This document shows positions 1 to 7,761 of a stretch of 18,116 nt of DNA, piece by piece. The translations under genes and the position numbers were made by a program. Source of the DNA: CAYNNP01 sp964398215 (GTDB lineage: Bacteria; Planctomycetota; Planctomycetia; Pirellulales; Pirellulaceae); assembly GCA_964398215.1 (NCBI GenBank), contig CAYNNP010000134.1:1-18116 (forward strand), written 5' to 3'. The stretch's first letter is position 1; each line of letters begins with the position of its first letter. A model generated the notes under the pieces. That model did not search any database. It saw nothing but the letters and a program-made list of their open reading frames with translations, and was not told where the DNA came from.

Positions 1-350
1 GTTTGAACGGTCTCATGGAAGCGGCAAATACTTGTAGGCCGTATCCAGTTTACATTTCGATTGAATCAACAAGTCTTCAACTCGAGATTTTAGACCGCTG
101 AAAGGCTGCCGAAAGTCTTGGTGGCTTGTTGATTGAGTTGTTTAACCGGCAGCCGAAGGCGCACGCGTTCGTCTAAGCCGGCACACGCGTGCGCCTGCGG
201 CTACCGGTTAAACGAAAACAATGCATGTGGCTGACTAAATCAACAAACCGTTATCGCCCTGCGGCTCAATGGTTTCTGAATCATGAGTGCATCACCGAAA
301 GTCTTGACGAGTTTTCGCTAAACTTTTTTGCGTGCCGGAACGAGCGGTCC
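1..350. other. Intergenic region without a credible gene
   Basis: No ORF here has a plausible protein. The only structure I see is the palindromic element at 126-246 and short repeated words around it. CCGAAAGTCTTG occurs identically at 109-120 and 295-306. AATCAACAAG at 64-73 is inverted at 125-134. The sulfatase gene on the minus strand ends at 351, and I find no GC-rich hairpin plus T-tract just beyond its stop, so its terminator is not identified unless the large palindrome serves that role. Confidence 0.6.
126..246. repeat. MITE/REP-like palindromic element
   Basis: Two 28-nt arms, 141-168 and 185-212, are inverted complements with only two mismatches and a 16-nt loop. The arm begins TTTAACCGG and ends GGCGCACGCGT. 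A second, outer inverted pair surrounds it: TTGTTGATTGAG at 126-137 and CTAAATCAACAA at 235-246, 11 of 12 matching. The structure could form a cruciform or a very stable RNA hairpin in either transcript. It encodes no transposase, so if mobile it would be non-autonomous. Short intergenic palindromes of this kind are, to my recollection, common in Rhodopirellula-type genomes; that is not checked here. Confidence 0.75.
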
Positions 351-1979
351 TTAGTTGTTGGACCAATAGCCGTCAAAGACACTGAGCGGGTTCGCTTTCG
401 TGCGATCGGTGCCAGCAGGTGCTTGGTTCCAAAGCCAGAAATTGTCGAACAGTTGTCGAGCGTCTGGAGCGTCCTTGTTTTTCCAGTACTGCTGGTCGTG
501 CGCCAGGATTTGCTTTCGTGATTTGCGCCAATCTTTGATAACGTCTGCGAACCAGTCGTCATACGCACCCGAAAGGCGTTTGACCAAATTTGGATGCTGG
601 CTTGCTAGATCATTTTGCTCGCCTGGATCGTCACTCAAGTCATACAACCGTGGCTTGGGGTTGATGAATTTGGGAGCCTTTGCAAGTTCACGATCAAGGG
701 GCATCTCCCAATGAGGATGAATCAAGCCGCGGCGGTAGCTTGGATTGTCACGCGTAGAATTTTTCTTCATGGTTGCAGCGACACTAGGCCAAACGAGTTT
801 CCAGCGACCCTCGCGGATTGCTGCATCGCTATAACAAACAGGTCGATATCGATTCTTTTGAAACGGCAGCAGACGCTCGTTCAATTGGTTTGAATTTTCT
901 CCGCGAAGCAGGGCAAGCACGTTCTTGCCATCGAATTGGCTATTGTGTTGTGGTGATTGTCCACAGGCCGCTAAAAGAGTCGGCAACCAATCGCATCCGT
1001 GAATTGGAACGCTCAGAACACTTCCTGGCGCAATGTGCTCAGGCCAAGTAACGATCGCAGGGACTCGAATCCCCTGCTCGCCAACATCACCTTTATTGCC
1101 AGAGTATCCGGCATGAAAACGGCGCGTTGAAGCGGAGGCGGGGCCGCCCAAGTAGGCGCCATTATCACTTGTGAAAACAACAATCGTGTTGTCCCAACAA
1201 TCGTTTTCCTTTAATTCGGTAAAGACTCTTTCTAAATCGCGGTCCAGCGCCTCGATCATTGCGTAGATCGTTGCAACGGTGTCGGTAGTGTTGACGCCCA
1301 GTTGACGTTTGTACTTTTGGATCAATTCATCGGGAGCTTGAAAGGGCGGGTGCGGAGCGTGGTGAGCTAAGAAAATGGCGAACGGTTGACGCTGTTGGTT
1401 ACTTTCGCGAATGAATTCAATCGTTTTGTCATTCAAGGCGTCAGTTAAGTATCGCCCATCGTGTGCAAGTGGCTGATCGTTTTGCATCAAGTTCCATTTC
1501 CAGTAATCCTGTCCGCCGTTTGGAAACCCGTAGAACAAATCAAAGCCACGTTGATGCGGAAGATAGTCTCGGCAGTAGAGTCCATTGTGCCATTTCCCGA
1601 TCAGTGCCGTGCGGTATCCGGCGGCGCGAAAGTGATCGCCAAAAGTTCTTTCTGCCAACGCGATTCGATCAAGCCCTCGATTGCTGGGTACGTCGACGGC
1701 GCCTGTGCGATGGTTGAAGCGTCCAGTAAGAAAACCCGCGCGCGATGGGGCGCAAAGCGGTGATGGTGCGTAGTGATCAGTTAGCTGAACGCCTGCAGCG
1801 GCCAAGCCATCGATTGTTGGAGTGTCGATCCATGGATTGCCATAACAGGCTAAATCTCCGATGCCCAGATCATCCGCAATAATGAAAAGAACATTTGGGT
1901 TTTCGGCCTGAACAGTACTGATGGAGCAAACTCCAGGCAATAAAAAGACAGCGATCACTAACGTGCTGGACAGCTTCAT
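351..1979 (-). CDS. Secreted type I sulfatase (arylsulfatase family)
   Basis: This is a formylglycine-dependent sulfatase that hydrolyses sulfate esters, probably on polysaccharide-derived sugars, in the periplasm or outside the cell. The 542-residue protein has a signal peptide (residues 1-25, ending VQA). Next come the metal-binding DD pair at 36-37, the sulfatase signature C76-A-P-S-R80 in which Cys76 would be converted to formylglycine, the GKWH segment near 128-131, and SDNG at 271-274, which supplies further metal ligands. Length and motif order fit the family. The CxPSR form needs an FGE or anSME maturase, which is not in this window. The ATG start has only a weak upstream TGAG, so its ribosome binding site is uncertain. 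It is divergent from the beta-propeller gene, separated by 84 bp. Substrate specificity cannot be read from sequence; planctomycetes carry many paralogues. Confidence 0.95.
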   Translation of the reverse strand: MKLSSTLVIAVFLLPGVCSISTVQAENPNVLFIIADDLGIGDLACYGNPWIDTPTIDGLAAAGVQLTDHYAPSPLCAPSRAGFLTGRFNHRTGAVDVPSNRGLDRIALAERTFGDHFRAAGYRTALIGKWHNGLYCRDYLPHQRGFDLFYGFPNGGQDYWKWNLMQNDQPLAHDGRYLTDALNDKTIEFIRESNQQRQPFAIFLAHHAPHPPFQAPDELIQKYKRQLGVNTTDTVATIYAMIEALDRDLERVFTELKENDCWDNTIVVFTSDNGAYLGGPASASTRRFHAGYSGNKGDVGEQGIRVPAIVTWPEHIAPGSVLSVPIHGCDWLPTLLAACGQSPQHNSQFDGKNVLALLRGENSNQLNERLLPFQKNRYRPVCYSDAAIREGRWKLVWPSVAATMKKNSTRDNPSYRRGLIHPHWEMPLDRELAKAPKFINPKPRLYDLSDDPGEQNDLASQHPNLVKRLSGAYDDWFADVIKDWRKSRKQILAHDQQYWKNKDAPDARQLFDNFWLWNQAPAGTDRTKANPLSVFDGYWSNN

Positions 1980-2053
1980 CGGATAAACTCATGAAATAGC
2001 GCTTCAAAGCCAAAGCTTTGCGAAGTTCTACAGTACTCGATACGCCCTCACAT

Positions 2054-2058
2054 GGAGA
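2054..2058 (+). promoter_or_regulatory. Shine-Dalgarno site deciding the start at 2064
   Basis: GGAGA lies 5 nt before the ATG at 2064. An in-frame upstream ATG at 2052 would place this motif inside the coding region and has no site of its own, so the 2064 start is preferred. Confidence 0.6.
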
Positions 2059-2063
2059 AACAG

Positions 2064-3302
2064 ATGTCGCTTCGCAATCGTGCCCTGGTTTTCGGAATCT
2101 TAACCGTCTTTTGTTCCTCGGCAGTTCTGGCAGACCAGAATTTGACATGGAATCAATGGCGTGGTCCCAATCGGGATTGCCAAATCGATGGTGCTGAATT
2201 CCCAGAGCAACTCAATGGCAAGCTCAATTTGGTGTGGGAGCGTTCTCATTCCGAAAGTTACAGTGGCCCTATCGTAAGTGGAGACTTGGTTTTCACAACG
2301 GAAACGCTGGGCAAAAAAGACGAGCAAGTCACCGCGCATCGCCTTTCTGATGGCGAAGTCGCGTGGACGTCCAAGTGGAAAGGGTCGATGGCTGTGCCTT
2401 TCTTTGCTGCGTCCAATGGCGATTGGATTCGGTCCACGCCGGCTTGTGATGGCGATCATCTAATTGTCATGAGCATGATCGATATTCTTGTTTGCTTAGA
2501 TCCGAAAACGGGTGATGAAAAATGGAGAGTCGATTTTCCCAAGAAGATGAAGACGCCCTTGCCTTCGTTTGGAGCAGTTTGTTCGCCGCTGATTCATGGT
2601 AAAGCCGTTTACGTGCAAACCGGTGGCGCGTTGGTCAAGCTGAATGTTGATACGGGCGAGGAGATTTGGACGTCGTTGAAGAATGGTGCGGGGATGATGA
2701 GCAGCGGTGCTTTTAGCAGTCCCGTGATTGCGACACTGGGCAGTGTCGAGCAGTTGGTGGTTGCGACTCGTCAGGCCTTAGTTGGAGTTGACCTAAAAGA
2801 CGGCAAGACGCTTTGGAGCGAACCGATTCAGTCGTTTCGAGGGATGAATATTCTGACACCAGTTGTGATTGGCGATACCGTTTTCACATCGGCCCACAGC
2901 GGTCGGGCGCAGATGTTTGACGTCGCCAACAACGCAGGGACATGGTCGGTGACTGAAAAATGGAATCAGAAGTCACAGGGCTACATGTCATCGCCAGTTG
3001 TGGTCGGAAAGACCATTTACATGCACATGAAGAATCAACGTGTCAGTGCTTTGGCGGTTGAAAACGGTGATATTCAGTGGACAAGCAAGACGTTTGGAAA
3101 GTACTGGAGCATGGTCTCCAACGGCAAGCAGATCTTGGCGCTTGACAATGGCGGTGACCTATTGCTGATCCAGCCGAGTTCAGAGGAACTGGAGATCGTT
3201 GACAAGATGAAAGTGGCGAATGATGCCTGGGCTCACTTGGCTGTTCAAGGCAAGTACATCATCGTGCGCGATCTGCGATCACTGAAGGTATACAGCTGGT
3301 AA
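2064..3302 (+). CDS. Exported PQQ-like beta-propeller repeat protein
   Basis: The 412-residue protein starts MSLRNR and has a signal peptide (hydrophobic stretch at about 8-22, ending VLA). The mature N-terminus has the motif WNQWRGPNRD, common in planctomycete outer-membrane or periplasmic PQQ-like proteins. Propeller blades are marked by repeated G-x-x-x-W motifs: GEVAW, GDEKW, GEEIW, GKTLW and GDIQW. It is therefore a PQQ_2/pyrrolo-quinoline-quinone-like repeat fold. There is no haem motif, and I cannot identify cofactor ligands, so enzymatic use of PQQ is not implied; many relatives are likely binding or scaffold propellers. It is divergent from the sulfatase, so the two may share a promoter region of 84 bp. 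It is followed by repeat copy A and converges with the FHA gene. The function is unknown beyond the fold. Confidence 0.88.
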   Translation: MSLRNRALVFGILTVFCSSAVLADQNLTWNQWRGPNRDCQIDGAEFPEQLNGKLNLVWERSHSESYSGPIVSGDLVFTTETLGKKDEQVTAHRLSDGEVAWTSKWKGSMAVPFFAASNGDWIRSTPACDGDHLIVMSMIDILVCLDPKTGDEKWRVDFPKKMKTPLPSFGAVCSPLIHGKAVYVQTGGALVKLNVDTGEEIWTSLKNGAGMMSSGAFSSPVIATLGSVEQLVVATRQALVGVDLKDGKTLWSEPIQSFRGMNILTPVVIGDTVFTSAHSGRAQMFDVANNAGTWSVTEKWNQKSQGYMSSPVVVGKTIYMHMKNQRVSALAVENGDIQWTSKTFGKYWSMVSNGKQILALDNGGDLLLIQPSSEELEIVDKMKVANDAWAHLAVQGKYIIVRDLRSLKVYSW

Positions 3303-3310
3303 AGCCTGTG

Positions 3311-3387
3311 CGGCTGTGAGAAATCGAACGCCACAGAAACGGCGGCTATCGCCTTGCCGCTCACAAAACAAAAAACTCACAGCCTCT
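3311..3387. repeat. Short dispersed repeat, copy A (inverted relative to copy B)
   Basis: The element is about 77 bp with imperfect terminal inverted repeats, CGGCTGTGAG at 3311-3320 and CTCACAGCCT at 3376-3385 (9 of 10 matching). Its reverse complement matches 16467-16534 over about 69 nt. The first 51 nt (3337-3387) are identical; then comes a small substitution/indel, then 14 more identical bases (3319-3332). It also holds a small internal dyad, GCGGC at 3342-3346 and GCCGC at 3356-3360. It fills most of the gap between convergent genes and could act as a bidirectional transcript end, but that is inference. Any ORF read through it is an artefact of the repeat. Confidence 0.85.
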
Positions 3388-3411
3388 GTGCTCGGGCGAT
3401 GCACTCAGTAT

Positions 3412-6400
3412 CTACTCTGGCTGTGCAGGTTGCTCTTGCGAAGTAGGATTCTCGGCTTGAGCGATTCGTCGCCGAGCTTCGGTGTACTGTTCATAGCCTT
3501 CTTTAAAGAAGAAGAAGGCGAAGATCAGTACGGGAATGATGATCCCCAATTTCACCAACAGCGACGCGTCCAGCATCCAGTAGCAAACAGCACAGCAGCC
3601 GATCGCGATCACACCATAAAGAGCTTTAAGGCCAGCTCGCATTTGAGTATTGCGGGCCTGGATCCGTACGCTGCGAGCTACAGCGCTGCGAGCCGATTGA
3701 TTGGCAAGTTCACGCATTGCTGACAGATTGGAATTCTTTTCTGGTGCTTCGCTGCGCGGAATCAGCGGGCCATCGTCTTCAGCCTGCTCCACATTCTCGG
3801 TGACGGCTTGCGTTTCAGTAGCGACTTCCGTTGGATAGTCACCAACAGCGGGTGTTATTGCAGCGACACTCTCACTGGGAACTGCTTCGGGATCGTCTTC
3901 ATCGCCTTGCACTCGTTGAAGCAGGCGATTCATGTATGCTTCGATCGAATCATTATCAGGACTTGTCGCCCCAAGTCTCTCTGGTGACTCTTGTGGGCTG
4001 GTTGGTTCCAGCTGATAGGACTCTTCTACTTCAGGTTCCTGCTGGTCATCTTCCGGTTGGTATTCGGATTGATAGTTCGCATCGGCACCGGCTTCGTCAT
4101 CGTACCCGGATTGATAGCTCGCATCAGTCTCTTCATCGTACTCAGCTTGATGGTTCGCACCGGCCTCGTCGTACTCGGACTGATAGTCTGCATTGGCCCC
4201 ATCATCATACTGCTGCTCGTATGATTGCTCTTCTGCGGGTTGGTCATCTTGAGCATCGAACTGATAGCCACTGCTATCGTAGTTCCAGTCCGCTGCTGTT
4301 GATTCTGAAGTGGCGTCATCAGAGTCCGCAACATGATCCGCCACGTCGTTCATCATGTAGGTTTGTTCGATTCCAGCGTCTTCGTCACTATCGGAATCAG
4401 CGCCCAGGTCTCGGATCAGCATTTCGGCTAATGAACCAGCGCTAGGCTCGTTCGCTGCAAAACCGGATTGTTCTAGGTCATCGCTGGGCTCTGCGTAGGC
4501 CTCATCGGGCTCAGGACCCTGGTCGTAGACGCTTGAAAAATCTGGGGCGACGTCATCCGATTCGCTATCTACTTGCTCATCGTAAGCAGGTTGCTCATCG
4601 GCAGGTTGCGCGTCGTAAGCGGGTTGCTCATCGGCNNNNNNNNNNNNNNNNNNNNNNNNNNNNNNNNNNNNNNNNNNNNNNNNNNNNNNNNNNNNNNNNN
4701 NNNNNNNNNNNNNNNNNNNNNNNNNNNNNNNNNNNGGTTGCTCATCGGCAGGTTGCGCGTCGTAAGCGGGTTGCTCATCGGCGGGTTCCTGATAGAAGGA
4801 TTCTTCAACGCCAACGCTCGGTTCTTCGTCGGCTACTTCAGGTTCATCTTGTGGCAGGTCTTCGGCAGCCGCGTATCCTGGATCGGCAGTTTCTTGTTGC
4901 TCCAGGTATTGCTCAGCTTCATCAGTATCCTCAGTTTCGGACGTCGCCGACTCGGCAGTCGGTTCGACATCTGTGTCTGACTGAAGTTGTTCGGTGTAGG
5001 CCGCCCAAGGATCGGATTGGTCTACTTCCGGTTCAGCTTGGTCTACTACGTCTTCCGATGCAGGCTCACTGTAGCCTTGCTCCTGAAAATCGGCGGCGTT
5101 GACCGGGTCTTCAGTTTCGATCTCCGGCTGCTCAGGTTCATGTTGTTGGAACTCAGGCGGCGCGGGGTCTTCTGTCAGTGTTTGAGTTGCCTGGTAGTCC
5201 TCAACTGGCTCCGCCGGGCTCTCGTCGATAGAAGACTCTGGCTGCGGAACTTCAGTATCCTGAAGTTCTTCTGTCTCTGGTTGTGTTAGGTTTTGCTCGA
5301 CGGCACTGAGTTCCGAGATCACTTCATCAACACTGCTCTCGATTTGGTTGATGGTTGAATCGATTGCAATTTCAGGCGATTCAGATTCCCACTGAACATC
5401 GTTCGCTGGTTCATCAGAGGCATCATTGACGTATTCGGCCAAGTGGCTGAAGTCTTGGGCCTGTTGTTCGCCCTCGAATCGCAATTCGCTCGAATCGTCT
5501 TGGTGTTCATCAGGTTGCCGAGACGCAATGATTTCATCCAAGTCTCTACGCAGTTCGCTCACCAAATCGGAGTCAACTGATTCAACGAGATTCTGAGCTT
5601 GCTCGGGCGCAATATCCTGCGCGGGCTGTTGGATTGATTCGACTACCTGAAGCTCATCGCGTTGTCGCGCCAAAGCTTGTTCCAGATCCTGTGCAGCCTT
5701 CGATCGGTCGGCCTCGCGTTCTTCAACCAAGCGATTCATTGATGCTTGGTGATCGCGCTGCATGTCATCAAGGCGTTCAGTCGCAGCATTCAATTCGGCT
5801 CGCAAAGCAGCAAGCGCTTCATCTTGCGAATCAGCTGCGCTGGATTGTTCATTGGCGGAAGCGATTTGAAGGCTCAGTTCTTCATTGGCGCTTCGCAAAT
5901 CCGAAAGCTCTGCTTTGGCTTGTGAGAGTTCAATCGTCAGTTGATCAACCATCTGCCGAAGTTCTTCGCTCTCTTTCTGCCAGCTATCACGGTCGACTTG
6001 GCCTTTATTGGTTGTTTGATCAACCAAAAGTTCCAGTTGCCGAATCGAGCCGCAAGCGTCTTCGTAGCTAGATCGCAACTGTGATGTTTCAGCATCCGCT
6101 TCGGAAATTCGCGTCTGCAGTTGTGCAATCTCTTGCTTTAGTTTTTGTGAGAATTCACGGCTCTCGCGAGCGTCTTTCCGGTGTTGCTCTAGTTGCTCAG
6201 AAAGGACATTTTGCCGAGACTGTTGTTCCTCGGATTGGAGAACTGCCGCGTCTCGATCGGTTTCAGCTTGGGCTCTCTTTTGTTCGGAATCAGCAAGTTG
6301 CCCATTGATACTGGCCACTTGATCGCGCAGTCGCTGAATGGCATCAGACGTTGTTTCGACTTGCTGTTTCGCATCGTCGACTTGACGTTTGTATTCATCC

Positions 6401-7269
6401 TCAAGCTCTGAATAGCGAGCCTGCTGCTCCTGGATTTCAGTTTCCAGGGTTGCTTGTCGTGATCGCAGAGCATCAAGTTCAGAAACAAGTTCCGTTTCGC
6501 GTTGTTCGCTCGCAGATCGTAGCGAGTCTAGCTGAACTCTGGTCGCCTCTTCTTGTGATGTCAGAGCGAGATGCTGTTGCTGATGTTCTTGACGGCGAAG
6601 ATCATCTAGCTGCAACTCGAATTGCTGTTCGCGCTGTTGGCTTTCTGCGCGAAGGTTTTCTAGTTCTTGCTGTTTGTTGACATACTCCTGCCGAATCTCG
6701 ATGATCGCAGATTCTTGAGCCAGCAAGTGAGACTCGCGTTCGCGCAGCACATCACTGCGGCGTTCAACCTCACGTTCACGATCTCGAACTCTCTGCTCTA
6801 AATCCTGAACGAGCCGCTGGTGAGTTTGATCTGGCTCTGGCTGGATCGGCGGCGATGGAATCTGGGTATCCGGTGGCGTGGCTGACAAGGGAGAACGAGA
6901 ACGACGTTCTGGCGCAGCAAGCAGCTCAAAGCTGTAGTTGCCAATATTCATCACATCGCCGATGTGCAATGTTGATTCGGTTGTGCGATTGCCATTGATT
7001 TCAATTGGCATGCTGTAGGCGCGAACGAGAATCCGATGCGCATCACGAATCAAAACTGCGTGCATGGGACGCAGGGATGAATCCTGTAGCTGGACGGAGC
7101 AGCTTGTCGCCGTTCCGAAGGTGTATCGATTTCCCGACAGTCGCAATCGACGCACCGGCGACCCTGGCAGGGTTACTCGAAACTCGACAACATCACTGAA
7201 TGTGTCTGCTGCGCGAGAATCGCTCAACACGTGCTGAAAGTTCGATTCGCTTATATGATCTGTGTTCAC
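3412..7269 (-). CDS. Large FHA-like, coiled-coil, acidic-repeat membrane protein
   Basis: The protein is about 1285 residues, including 33 unknown residues in an assembly gap. Domains in order: FHA-like module at about 27-118 (FGTATSCSVQL, LRPMHA, INGNRT); long Gln/Glu/Arg-rich coiled coil at about 147-545; acidic, Gln/Pro/Tyr-rich low-complexity region at about 560-1160, with tandem 11-residue units around the gap and degenerate YQSEY units near the end; basic segment (SARSAVARSVRIQARN); two hydrophobic helices at about 1215-1233 and 1236-1254; and a short polar tail. It is probably anchored in the inner membrane with the FHA-like and coiled-coil parts cytoplasmic, which suggests a scaffold. 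The GTG at 7269 is chosen over the GTG at 7326 because AGGGAAG stands 6 nt before it. The usual FHA Gly-Arg and Ser are replaced (Gly-Thr; LRPMH), so phosphothreonine binding is doubtful. I do not recognise a named orthologue. Confidence 0.85.
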   Translation of the reverse strand: MNTDHISESNFQHVLSDSRAADTFSDVVEFRVTLPGSPVRRLRLSGNRYTFGTATSCSVQLQDSSLRPMHAVLIRDAHRILVRAYSMPIEINGNRTTESTLHIGDVMNIGNYSFELLAAPERRSRSPLSATPPDTQIPSPPIQPEPDQTHQRLVQDLEQRVRDREREVERRSDVLRERESHLLAQESAIIEIRQEYVNKQQELENLRAESQQREQQFELQLDDLRRQEHQQQHLALTSQEEATRVQLDSLRSASEQRETELVSELDALRSRQATLETEIQEQQARYSELEDEYKRQVDDAKQQVETTSDAIQRLRDQVASINGQLADSEQKRAQAETDRDAAVLQSEEQQSRQNVLSEQLEQHRKDARESREFSQKLKQEIAQLQTRISEADAETSQLRSSYEDACGSIRQLELLVDQTTNKGQVDRDSWQKESEELRQMVDQLTIELSQAKAELSDLRSANEELSLQIASANEQSSAADSQDEALAALRAELNAATERLDDMQRDHQASMNRLVEEREADRSKAAQDLEQALARQRDELQVVESIQQPAQDIAPEQAQNLVESVDSDLVSELRRDLDEIIASRQPDEHQDDSSELRFEGEQQAQDFSHLAEYVNDASDEPANDVQWESESPEIAIDSTINQIESSVDEVISELSAVEQNLTQPETEELQDTEVPQPESSIDESPAEPVEDYQATQTLTEDPAPPEFQQHEPEQPEIETEDPVNAADFQEQGYSEPASEDVVDQAEPEVDQSDPWAAYTEQLQSDTDVEPTAESATSETEDTDEAEQYLEQQETADPGYAAAEDLPQDEPEVADEEPSVGVEESFYQEPADEQPAYDAQPADEQXXXXXXXXXXXXXXXXXXXXXXXXXXXXXXXXXXADEQPAYDAQPADEQPAYDEQVDSESDDVAPDFSSVYDQGPEPDEAYAEPSDDLEQSGFAANEPSAGSLAEMLIRDLGADSDSDEDAGIEQTYMMNDVADHVADSDDATSESTAADWNYDSSGYQFDAQDDQPAEEQSYEQQYDDGANADYQSEYDEAGANHQAEYDEETDASYQSGYDDEAGADANYQSEYQPEDDQQEPEVEESYQLEPTSPQESPERLGATSPDNDSIEAYMNRLLQRVQGDEDDPEAVPSESVAAITPAVGDYPTEVATETQAVTENVEQAEDDGPLIPRSEAPEKNSNLSAMRELANQSARSAVARSVRIQARNTQMRAGLKALYGVIAIGCCAVCYWMLDASLLVKLGIIIPVLIFAFFFFKEGYEQYTEARRRIAQAENPTSQEQPAQPE
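4058..4200 (-). repeat. Degenerate YQSEY coding repeat
   Basis: Within the FHA-like protein, four diverged units recur at 10 to 15 residue spacing: DYQSEY, HQAEY, SYQSGY and NYQSEY. They are separated by acidic Gly/Ala-containing linkers. In DNA this appears as repeated blocks resembling TACTCGGACTGATAG. It is distinct from the PAYDAQPADEQ repeat and more diverged, which suggests an older expansion. Confidence 0.7.
4573..4786 (-). repeat. 33-bp coding tandem repeat (11-residue unit)
   Basis: On both sides of the N gap the sequence repeats with a 33-bp period, encoding the unit PAYDAQPADEQ. Copies beside the gap are nearly identical at DNA level, and the outermost copies diverge (PAYDEQ at the low-coordinate end, QEPADEQ at the high-coordinate end). 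Near-identity points to recent slippage or recombination. The number of copies is unknown because the array is interrupted by Ns. Confidence 0.9.
4636..4735. other. Assembly gap (100 N)
   Basis: Exactly 100 unknown bases sit inside the 33-bp tandem array. The flanks stay in the same reading frame, but the repeat phase does not close over 100 nt: restoring it would need 19 + 33n bases (for example 85 or 118). The 100 is therefore a placeholder length, and the gene is likely intact with an undetermined copy number. Confidence 0.95.
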
Positions 7270-7275
7270 CGCTAA

Positions 7276-7282
7276 CTTCCCT
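7276..7282 (-). promoter_or_regulatory. Shine-Dalgarno site for the FHA-like gene start
   Basis: Read on the minus strand this is AGGGAAG, 6 nt before the GTG at 7269. The longer reading from GTG 7326 has no comparable site and would add 19 residues with no FHA similarity. Confidence 0.5.
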
Positions 7283-7750
7283 GTTTTCAAGCAATGATGG
7301 CATTTCGAAATGCTAAATATGCGCACAGTGGTGCGCGCTATTGCTCCATGTTCAGTTTCGGATGTTCGGCTCCATTAGGTGAGTCAATCTAGACCATCTG
7401 AGACCAATTTGACGGTCGCCCTCGATCCCCTACAACGAGGGGGCAACAAAATGTCTGGCTGAACAGGGGATTCTTGAGATCAATACGGTGAACCGCAAGT
7501 TCTTTTAAACAAAAGACTTAGGGCATAAAAACCGAATGTGCTCCCAGTTTTTTGCGACAGGTTCTCGGTCCAATGGGCCCTGTTTCATAGTATTGAGAGA
7601 GATTGTGAGGAACCAGTTGAGGTCGGTGTTCGTACTACCTCCGGCGGGGATCCTTTTCAATTGCCATTTCTGGTCCATGTTGCGCTGTTTGCCCCGTCTT
7701 AGCAGCGCGAGCTAATTGAAGCTGCAGGCACGCGGCTTCGTAAACATTTG

Positions 7751-7755
7751 TGAGG
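7751..7755 (+). promoter_or_regulatory. Shine-Dalgarno site deciding the start at 7762
   Basis: TGAGG lies 6 nt before the ATG at 7762. The in-frame GTG at 7750 overlaps this site, so the ATG is preferred. Confidence 0.65.
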
Positions 7756-7761
7756 TTTGCA

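Larger units (their letters stand above)
7270..7761. other. Long non-coding divergent intergenic region
   Basis: There is no credible gene between the FHA-like gene and the DksA-like gene. The FHA-gene ribosome binding site is at 7276-7282. A perfect 6-bp hairpin (GCGCAC, loop AGTG, GTGCGC) spans 7321-7336. Weaker dyads are CCCTCG at 7419-7424 with CGAGGG at 7436-7441, and an A/T-rich dyad around 7497-7519 (TCTTTT/AAAAGA core). Promoters for both genes should lie here, but I could not assign convincing -35/-10 pairs. The leader of the DksA-like gene may be long, leaving room for an unrecognised RNA element. Confidence 0.5.

Noticed and set aside
189..521. 110-codon plus-strand ORF
   Set aside because: It begins inside the palindromic element and runs antisense into the sulfatase gene; the peptide has no protein-like features.
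3316..3723. 135-codon plus-strand ORF
   Set aside because: Its first part is the dispersed repeat and the rest is antisense to the FHA-like gene.
3831..4445. 204-codon plus-strand ORF, His/Arg/Ser-rich
   Set aside because: It is antisense to the acidic repeat region of the FHA-like gene; the composition is what biased codons on the other strand produce.
4573..4786. CRISPR-like array of about 33-bp repeats
   Set aside because: The repeats are directly abutting, in frame and coding, with no unique spacers and no cas genes.
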